Positions 1-4,185 of a stretch of DNA of 5,461 nucleotides are shown one piece after another (the stretch's first letter is position 1; the number at the start of each line of letters is the position of its first letter). The stretch lies in NCBI GenBank assembly GCA_021824055.1, contig JAKALV010000228.1:1-5461 (forward strand), in the 5' to 3' direction. Source of the stretch: Acidobacteriota bacterium (GTDB taxonomy: Bacteria > Acidobacteriota > Vicinamibacteria > Vicinamibacterales > SCN-69-37). Below the pieces are notes generated by a model, which was not told the DNA's origin, ran no database searches, and saw only the letters and a list, made by a program, of their open reading frames with translations. Both the position numbers and the translations under genes were made by a program.

Positions 1-789
1 GCCGCTCAGCAGGCCGTGGCCATCGAAGAAGTAGTTCTCTGTCACGAACTTCATGCGGCGCGACACGCGGTGCTCGCCGCCCACCATCAACACCGCCGAT
101 CCGCCGTTGTGGCCATCCGTGCGGGCGTAGGCCCAGCCGAGCCCAACCGTGGCGGCCGAGTCGGGCGTGCCCTTCGTCACGGCGGCATACGCCACGCCGA
201 AGCTCGCATCGTCGATGTTCAGAAAGTGCATGACGCCGATCGACGCCTGCGTTGTGGGCGCAGAGACAAGCTGCAGTTTGGGCGTGAACCACACCGGATG
301 TTCGCCGCCGCCCACAAAGAGCGGCGTGCCGCCGCCGATCGAGAACCGGTCGGTCACACCGTACTGGACGAACGGCATCCAGATTTCGTAGAGGCCGAAA
401 TACGCGTCCCCGCGCTTCAGGTTTCGGCCGGTCGGGGCGAAGAACAGGCGCGTGGGATTTGAGTCTTCGGGCCAGTAGGAGCCATCGACCATTCGGCCAC
501 GGACGACACTGGCGGAAACGACCTGCGCCACGTCCACTTCAAGCACGGCGCCGGATTCGGTGCGAAACACGACGCGGCCGTTGTCGATCCGTTCAACCCG
601 GCCGACGGCCCGCGTGCCGTCCCGCAGCACGAGTTCCTGCAGTTGACCCGGCGCGGCCACGGCAATCGAGGGCACGGCCGCCTGACCGGCCGGCGCGGTC
701 TGCGCCCGGGCCAGGCCGATGGCGCCCACCGAGAGCAGTGCGGTCATTGAACCGATCAGGACGATACGCGCATGAAGTGAAGTCGTCAT
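1..789 (-). CDS. Exported protein of unknown function, likely outer-membrane/beta-rich (3' end outside window)
   Basis: The minus-strand frame stays open from an ATG at 789 to base 1, giving 263 residues with no stop, so the C-terminus lies off the left edge. Residues 1-29 look like a Sec signal peptide: an Arg at 8, a hydrophobic stretch at about 9-27, and a likely signal peptidase I site after Ala-Arg-Ala (27-29). A Pro/Ala-rich stretch follows. Residues 50-92 form short alternating beta-strands with spaced Gly residues (LVLRDGT, then GRVERIDNGRVVFRTESG), like a small beta-sandwich. Next comes a distinctive block at 109-127 (NPTRLFFAPTGRNLKRG), then Gly/aromatic-rich strands (YGVTDRFSIGGGTPLF) suggestive of an outer-membrane barrel. 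From memory, a similar 'TRLFFAPTG...KKGEGY' block occurs in uncharacterised exported proteins of Bacteroidota and relatives; no function is established. There is no clear Shine-Dalgarno before 789. It diverges from the MarR gene with 55 bp between starts. Exported status is well supported; barrel fold is inference. Confidence 0.8.
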   Translation of the reverse strand, partial: MTTSLHARIVLIGSMTALLSVGAIGLARAQTAPAGQAAVPSIAVAAPGQLQELVLRDGTRAVGRVERIDNGRVVFRTESGAVLEVDVAQVVSASVVRGRMVDGSYWPEDSNPTRLFFAPTGRNLKRGDAYFGLYEIWMPFVQYGVTDRFSIGGGTPLFVGGGEHPVWFTPKLQLVSAPTTQASIGVMHFLNIDDASFGVAYAAVTKGTPDSAATVGLGWAYARTDGHNGGSAVLMVGGEHRVSRRMKFVTENYFFDGHGLLSG

Positions 790-821
790 GACGAAAGGTT
801 AAGCTGTCGCTCGACGCGCGT

Positions 822-837
822 TCTGAGCCGGCTCTGA
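822..837. promoter_or_regulatory. Imperfect palindrome in the divergent promoter region (candidate MarR operator)
   Basis: The 55-bp gap between the divergent exported-protein and MarR genes holds TCTGAGCCGGCTCTGA, a 16-bp dyad with a perfect 10-bp core (GAGCCGGCTC, 825-834) and a single mismatched pair outside the core. MarR dimers commonly bind 16-20 bp palindromes in the divergent promoter next to their own gene, so this is a plausible autoregulatory operator controlling both genes. In GC-rich DNA a GC-only core of this size can occur by chance, and no clear -35/-10 pair is visible. Confidence 0.3.
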
Positions 838-844
838 TCAAGCT

Positions 845-1315
845 GTGAAGAAGCGCAGGGTTTACCATGCAGGGGTGCCGCAGAAACCGCTCCGCCTCGT
901 GCCCGCCGTTCATCGCGCCACCCATCGCATCGGGCTCTATCTGTCCGGGTTGACGGGCGACCGCCTGGCGCAGGGCGACGCGCACATTCTCGCGCACCTG
1001 GCCGTCTCCGGACCGGTGGCCATTGCGGATCTGCATCGCGGCCTGGCGCACAAGCGCTCGACGCTGACGAGCATCCTCGACCGGCTGACCGCACGCGGCC
1101 TGATCCGGCGCGAGGTGGGCACATCCGACCGGCGCACGTTCGTGGTTACGTTGACGCCGCGCGGGCAGGCCGTGGCGCGGCACGTTCATGAGCAACTGGC
1201 CGCACTCGAGGCGGCGATCCTGAAATCGGTGCCGCCGCGCACGCTGGACGCGCTGACGCGTCTGCTGAAGTCGCTCGAAACCGAAGCGCACGAACGCGCG
1301 ACACGCCGCCGCTAG
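845..1315 (+). CDS. MarR-family winged-helix transcriptional regulator
   Basis: The 156-residue product has typical MarR length and layout: an N-terminal dimerisation helix (about 16-42), the winged helix-turn-helix (about 45-105), and a long C-terminal helix (108-150) that would complete the dimer interface. In the DNA-binding part, VAIADLHRGLAHKRSTLTSILDRLTARGLI (58-87) is helix-turn-helix with the recognition helix at about 70-84. It is followed by the wing carrying the family hallmark Asp-Arg-Arg (95-97) and VTLTPRGQA (101-109). MarR proteins are dimeric repressors or activators that often respond to small phenolic ligands or oxidants; the ligand here cannot be told. The start is uncertain: GTG 845 has no good Shine-Dalgarno and GTG 875 (ten codons later) is an alternative. 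It diverges from the exported-protein gene, a layout typical of a local regulator, and converges on the SRPBCC gene. The family call is secure, the target is inferred. Confidence 0.9.
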   Translation: MKKRRVYHAGVPQKPLRLVPAVHRATHRIGLYLSGLTGDRLAQGDAHILAHLAVSGPVAIADLHRGLAHKRSTLTSILDRLTARGLIRREVGTSDRRTFVVTLTPRGQAVARHVHEQLAALEAAILKSVPPRTLDALTRLLKSLETEAHERATRRR

Positions 1316-1346
1316 GGCAGTATTCAGTTCGATGCAGTGTCGTCCT

Positions 1347-1499
1347 CAGTTCAAGGTCCAATGTCCAAGGTCACTCGTCGTCCTCGGGTCCTGGTCGTCC
1401 CGGGTTCTGGGTTCACGCGCACGTGCACGTCGGACGAAGGACCCGCAGGACCTGCGGACAACACGTGACCTTGGACGTTGAACCCTGAACCTTGAACTG
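1347..1499. repeat. Nested inverted repeat with arms of degenerate CCTTGAA heptads, between convergent genes
   Basis: The spacer between the MarR and SRPBCC stop codons is nearly all one symmetrical structure centred near 1420. Outer arms: CAGTTCAAGG (1347-1356) is the exact reverse complement of 1490-1499, and GTCCAAGGTCAC (1363-1374) of 1465-1476. Inner arm: CGGGTCCT (1385-1392) matches 1438-1445 reversed. The right arm reads as four 7-nt units (CCTTGGA, CGTTGAA, CCCTGAA, CCTTGAA; 1469-1496) and the left as three inverted units (TTCAAGG, TCCAATG, TCCAAGG; 1350-1370), so one right-hand heptad is left over as a bulge. The interior also has a perfect 10-bp palindrome (ACGTGCACGT, 1421-1430) and a 15-nt hairpin at 1443-1457. 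No open frame or transposase is present. It resembles a REP/BIME- or MITE-like dispersed element and could also act as a bidirectional terminator; both roles are inference. The symmetry is directly seen. Confidence 0.75.
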
Positions 1500-1524
1500 C
1501 GGCTACAGCAATGTGACACGCGCT

Positions 1525-1983
1525 CTAGCGAGCCCGCCGGCCTCGCATCAACGCCTCCAGCACAGGTTGTCGCCATCCCTCAATGAAGGCCTGGTTGTAC
1601 ACGGCCGCGCGCGCCGCGCCCTCGGGCGTCCACGCCGTCACGAGGTACCGCACCGTCACGCGCGCGCCGCCGGGGGCGGGGTCGCACCGCACCGTCACGC
1701 GCCGGACCAGGTCGTGGCCCGACACGGCCAGGTACTCCACGCGGCACGCCGCCGGGTCGCACGCCGTCACGGTCCAGACCTCGGTCGCGCCGTTGGGTCC
1801 CGGCACTTCGAACACGGCGTCGGTCTCAAGGCGGAACGGCGCCGGATGGACGGCGCGGATGCTCCACCCGTCGGCCCATTCCGACTCGCGGACCGGGTCG
1901 AACAGGGGAAACGCCTCTGACGGCGCCACCGGCAGCGCAAAACCGCCGGCCGCTTCGAGCCGGACTGGGTCAATGGACGACAC
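1525..1983 (-). CDS. SRPBCC-family (START/Bet v 1-like) protein
   Basis: A 152-residue product. SRPBCC proteins fold as a helix-grip around a hydrophobic ligand pocket; members include polyketide cyclases, aromatase-like proteins and AHSA1-type stress proteins, mostly cytosolic. Visible pattern from the GTG start: first beta strand (about 9-20), a short helix AFPLFDPVRESEWADGW (about 24-40) typical of the subgroup, strands around FEVPGPNGATEVWTV (58-72), VEYLAVSG (82-89), RRVTVRCDP (94-102) and ARVTVRYLVTAWT (107-119), and a long C-terminal helix EGAARAAVYNQAFIEGWRQPV (about 121-141) that closes the pocket. Start choice: an ATG at 2016 would add 11 residues but has no ribosome binding site, whereas GTG 1983 lies 7 nt after GGGAGG and the family pattern begins just after it. 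The gene is monocistronic as far as seen, convergent with MarR and divergent from the EAL-HDOD gene. Substrate and role are unknown. Confidence 0.85.
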   Translation of the reverse strand: MSSIDPVRLEAAGGFALPVAPSEAFPLFDPVRESEWADGWSIRAVHPAPFRLETDAVFEVPGPNGATEVWTVTACDPAACRVEYLAVSGHDLVRRVTVRCDPAPGGARVTVRYLVTAWTPEGAARAAVYNQAFIEGWRQPVLEALMRGRRAR

Positions 1984-1990
1984 GGCGCAA

Positions 1991-1996
1991 CCTCCC
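1991..1996 (-). promoter_or_regulatory. Shine-Dalgarno deciding the GTG start of the SRPBCC gene
   Basis: The minus strand reads GGGAGG at 1996-1991, then 7 nt (TTGCGCC) before GTG at 1983-1981. This near-ideal core and spacing lies inside the coding stretch that the upstream ATG (2016) would use, where the resulting residues (Ala-Pro-Gly-Gly-Cys) look like a translated leader. It therefore favours the shorter protein. Confidence 0.7.
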
Positions 1997-2020
1997 GGCG
2001 CGGACAGGCGCGCCATTCAT

Positions 2021-2037
2021 TACGATATCGTATTATC
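2021..2037 (-). promoter_or_regulatory. Candidate promoter/operator of the SRPBCC gene: 12-bp palindrome next to a -10-like box
   Basis: TACGATATCGTA (2021-2032) is a perfect 12-bp palindrome, AT-rich against a GC-rich background, and lies 37 nt upstream of the preferred GTG start. On the minus strand GATAAT (2037-2032) matches five of six bases of a sigma-70 -10 box and abuts the palindrome, so transcription would begin within it and a bound dimer would block initiation. No good -35 box is visible 16-18 nt further upstream. TetR-, PadR- and ArsR-type repressors bind short AT-containing palindromes of this kind; no such regulator gene is in the window apart from MarR at 845-1315. Confidence 0.4.
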
Positions 2038-2106
2038 CATTTTCGACACAACGGCGGATACTTCCACCGATTCGATGCGCCGGCGATGTCGGACCCATTT
2101 TCCGTC

Positions 2107-2126
2107 TTCACGATCAGCGTCGTGAA
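2107..2126. promoter_or_regulatory. TTCACGA-N6-TCGTGAA dyad upstream of the EAL-HDOD gene
   Basis: TTCACGA (2107-2113) and TCGTGAA (2120-2126) are exact reverse complements separated by six bases, giving a 20-bp two-fold symmetric site of the size bound by a dimeric regulator. A further half-site, TCGTGA, occurs at 2138-2143, 18 bp after the second half. The site lies about 103 bp upstream of the ATG at 2230, compatible with an operator or activator site. It could equally be a small RNA hairpin or chance. No convincing promoter hexamers for the gene were found. Confidence 0.3.
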
Positions 2127-2218
2127 CATGAAGCGAATCGTGAGCGCTAACGGTAACCGAGCCGGCGGATTCAAGAAACACCGGATTGACCCGATTCCAT
2201 GAAGGAAGAACGTAGGGC

Positions 2219-2224
2219 AAGGAG
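2219..2224 (+). promoter_or_regulatory. Shine-Dalgarno of the EAL-HDOD gene
   Basis: AAGGAG lies 5 nt before the ATG at 2230, a strong ribosome binding site that fixes the start. An upstream ATG at 2199 is in a different frame and is not a competing start for this protein. Confidence 0.75.
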
Positions 2225-2229
2225 CAGCC

Positions 2230-3459
2230 ATGGAATCGGCGAACGAACAGGTGTTTCTCGCACGTCAGCCCATCTTCGATCGCCAGAAGCGGGCCGTGGG
2301 TTATGAGCTGTTGTTTCGGGCGCCGCGAGGCTTCCAGGGACCTGCGTCGACCGATCAGGAAGACGCCGCGCTCATCAGCGAGGCTGTCCTGGCCTTTGGC
2401 CTCGACACGCTGACGTACGGGCGCCTGGCGTTCATCAAAGTGACGCGCTCGCTCCTGCTGGCCGGCTTGCCGCCGGCATTGCCCGCCCGCCAGGTGGTGT
2501 TTGAGCTGCCGAATGACGTTGGCGCCGCGCCCGAGGTGCTCGACGCCTGCGCGGACCTGCGGCACAAGGGGTGCCGCATCGCGCTCGACCATTTCATGCC
2601 GAATGACGAGATTGCGCCGCTGGTGCCGCTGGCGGACTACGTGAAGACCGACATGGCCGACCTGCCGGCGGTCGCGCGCCAGATCCTGTCCACGAGTCAC
2701 GCGGCCCTGCCGCGGATCGTGGCCACGCGCGTGGAAACCGCAGACCACTTCAAGACGGCCGCCGCGCTGGGATGCGCATCATTCCAGGGCGGCTTCATTG
2801 GTCGTCCCGTCATGCGGGTGACCAACGACATCCCCGCCAATCGCCTCACGTATCTCCGCTTGCTGCGCGCGCTCGAGAGCCCGGACATCTCGCCACGGGA
2901 GCTCGAAGACCTTATCAAGCCGGACGCATCGCTTGTCTATCGCACGCTGCGCGCCGTCAATTCCGCGGCGTTTGCGCAACACAACCGGGTGGACTCGATT
3001 CGACAGGCGCTCACGCTGCTCGGCTGCGACACCGTCCGCCGGTGGGCGTCGCTGTGGGCCATGACGTCATTCAGCGCCGGCGCGCCGGACGAACTCGTCG
3101 CGATGGCCACGCTGCGCGGGAGGACGTGTGAAATCGTCGCCAACGCGGACGTGAGCGGCACGCTGGGCGACGGCTTCCTGCTCGGCCTGTGCTCGCTGCT
3201 CGACGCCATCCTCGAAGTGCCGATGTCCGGCATCCTGGCGCACCTGCCGCTCCCCGAAGAGGCGGACGCGGCCCTGCGCGGACGGGACAATCACAGCCGG
3301 CGCCTGCTCGACTGCATCATCGCGTATGAACACGGCGACTGGGATCGCTACCTGGCGCTCGCAAACAAGGCCGAACTGGGGATCAACGTGGTGCCATCCG
3401 CGTACGCGCAAGCGCTGAAATGGTACGAAAAAATTGAGAGCGTGAGCCCGGCCGCGTAA
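2230..3459 (+). CDS. EAL-HDOD (YuxH-like) signal-transduction protein with degenerate EAL domain
   Basis: A 409-residue cytosolic protein in the YuxH/CdgJ family (COG3434), with an N-terminal EAL-type domain (about 7-195) and a C-terminal HDOD domain (about 204-390). EAL side: the family opening VFLARQPIFDRQKRAVGYELLFR (8-30) is present, with ELL (26-28) in place of EAL. The metal-binding Asn of active phosphodiesterases is replaced in AFIKVTR (Lys70), and the DDF motif is LDHF (119-122), keeping Asp120 but losing the second Asp. Lys139, Glu169 and QGGF (186-189) remain. Cyclic-di-GMP hydrolysis is therefore unlikely; binding or protein-protein signalling is more plausible, as reported for this family in motility control. 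HDOD side: LVYRTLRAVNSAAF (235-248) is the classic HDOD signature, and there is no catalytic HD-GYP motif. The start is fixed by AAGGAG. No receiver, PAS or other sensor domain and no membrane segments are present. It stands alone on its strand, convergent with the VIT gene; partners are unknown. Confidence 0.93.
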   Translation: MESANEQVFLARQPIFDRQKRAVGYELLFRAPRGFQGPASTDQEDAALISEAVLAFGLDTLTYGRLAFIKVTRSLLLAGLPPALPARQVVFELPNDVGAAPEVLDACADLRHKGCRIALDHFMPNDEIAPLVPLADYVKTDMADLPAVARQILSTSHAALPRIVATRVETADHFKTAAALGCASFQGGFIGRPVMRVTNDIPANRLTYLRLLRALESPDISPRELEDLIKPDASLVYRTLRAVNSAAFAQHNRVDSIRQALTLLGCDTVRRWASLWAMTSFSAGAPDELVAMATLRGRTCEIVANADVSGTLGDGFLLGLCSLLDAILEVPMSGILAHLPLPEEADAALRGRDNHSRRLLDCIIAYEHGDWDRYLALANKAELGINVVPSAYAQALKWYEKIESVSPAA

Positions 3460-3477
3460 GAGCGACCGGCGCTGTCG

Positions 3478-4173
3478 TTACACTCGCGCGCCGAACAGAT
3501 GTCCGACCAGCGCCGTCGCGCCCATCGCGACCGCGCCCCAGAACATGACGCGCGCGGCACCGGTGAAGAGCGAGGCGCCGCCCAGGTGCCCGGCCACGCT
3601 CCCGAGCGCGCCCAGCAGCACCAGCGTGGAGCCCATCACCATCGGGTTCATCCAGTCCAACGGCGCCAGCGCGGCCAGCACGACGGGAAGCGCCGCGCCG
3701 ACCGCAAACGCCAGCGCCGACGCGAACGCGGCCTGCAGCGGCCGTGCGCGCGTGATCTCGTTGATGCCCAGCTCGTCACGCGCGTGGGCGCCGAGCGCGT
3801 CGTGTTGTTCCAGCTGCCTGGCCACCTGATCGGCAAGGTCCGGCGTCAGGCCACGCTGCACGTAAATGCCAGCCAGCTCGGCGTGCTCCCCGACCGGATC
3901 TTCCTTCAGCTCGCGTGTCTCGCGCGTCAGGTCGGCCGTTTCGGTGTCGGACTGTGAACTGACGCTGACGTACTCGCCGGCCGCCATCGACAACGCGCCG
4001 GCCACGCCGCCGGCCAGCCCCGCAAGCAGCACGTCGTGCCGCGAGGCCAGCGCCGACGAGGCGACGCCCACGATGATCGAACTGGTGGAGATCAGGCCGT
4101 CGTTCGCGCCGAGAACCGAGGCGCGCAGCCAGCCGATACGCGTCGTGCGATGGGTCTCAAGATGCAGGCGCAT
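3478..4173 (-). CDS. VIT1/CCC1-family Fe2+/Mn2+ transporter
   Basis: A 231-residue inner-membrane protein of the VIT family, which moves Fe2+ or Mn2+ across membranes, in characterised members by proton antiport as a dimer. The hallmark LGANDGLISTSSIIVGV (21-37) is in TM1. TM2 (about 48-70) ends in the conserved AAGEYVSVSSQ (64-74), with small residues and Met63 that line the path in family structures. A hydrophilic cytosolic segment (75-140) is rich in Glu (78, 85, 88, 91, 96, 99, 122, 134, 139), the position of the metal-binding helices in plant VIT1. TM3 (about 147-168), TM4 (about 172-196) and TM5 (about 203-227) complete the five-helix fold, so length and topology are normal. The ATG is 12 nt after the uup stop on the same strand, with only a weak AAGATGG-like ribosome site, suggesting co-transcription or translational coupling with uup. 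Fe versus Mn preference cannot be told. Confidence 0.93.
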   Translation of the reverse strand: MRLHLETHRTTRIGWLRASVLGANDGLISTSSIIVGVASSALASRHDVLLAGLAGGVAGALSMAAGEYVSVSSQSDTETADLTRETRELKEDPVGEHAELAGIYVQRGLTPDLADQVARQLEQHDALGAHARDELGINEITRARPLQAAFASALAFAVGAALPVVLAALAPLDWMNPMVMGSTLVLLGALGSVAGHLGGASLFTGAARVMFWGAVAMGATALVGHLFGARV

Positions 4174-4185
4174 GGTAGAGCCATC

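Noticed and set aside
16..462. Plus-strand open frame of 148 codons at the left edge
   Set aside because: It is antisense to the exported-protein gene, which has a signal peptide and coherent beta-strand pattern; the His/Arg/Ala-rich translation looks random.
593..1291. Long minus-strand open frame (232 codons) across the MarR gene
   Set aside because: It is antisense to the recognisable MarR gene and the start of the exported-protein gene, is Arg/Gly/Ala-rich low-complexity, and has no family resemblance; expected from high GC.
1347..1499. CRISPR-like or direct tandem array
   Set aside because: The repeated units are only 7 nt, contiguous, degenerate and inverted between the two arms, with no spacers and no cas genes nearby.
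1583..2125. Plus-strand open frame of 180 codons across the SRPBCC gene
   Set aside because: It is antisense to the SRPBCC gene; Thr/Arg/Ser-rich with no domain pattern and no ribosome site of note.
2186..2215. TTGACC at 2186-2191 as a -35 box for the EAL-HDOD gene
   Set aside because: Nothing resembling a -10 box lies 16-18 nt downstream (AACGTA/ACGTAG), and the implied start would crowd the ribosome binding site.
2020..2748. Minus-strand open frame of 242 codons overlapping the EAL-HDOD start
   Set aside because: It is opposite a well-supported EAL-HDOD gene with a strong ribosome site, and its translation is compositionally shadow-like with no recognisable domain.
3461..3479. Possible bidirectional terminator between the convergent EAL-HDOD and VIT genes
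   Set aside because: AGCGAC and GTCGTT could form a 6-bp stem with one G-T pair, but it is short, overlaps the VIT stop codon and has no T-run on either strand.
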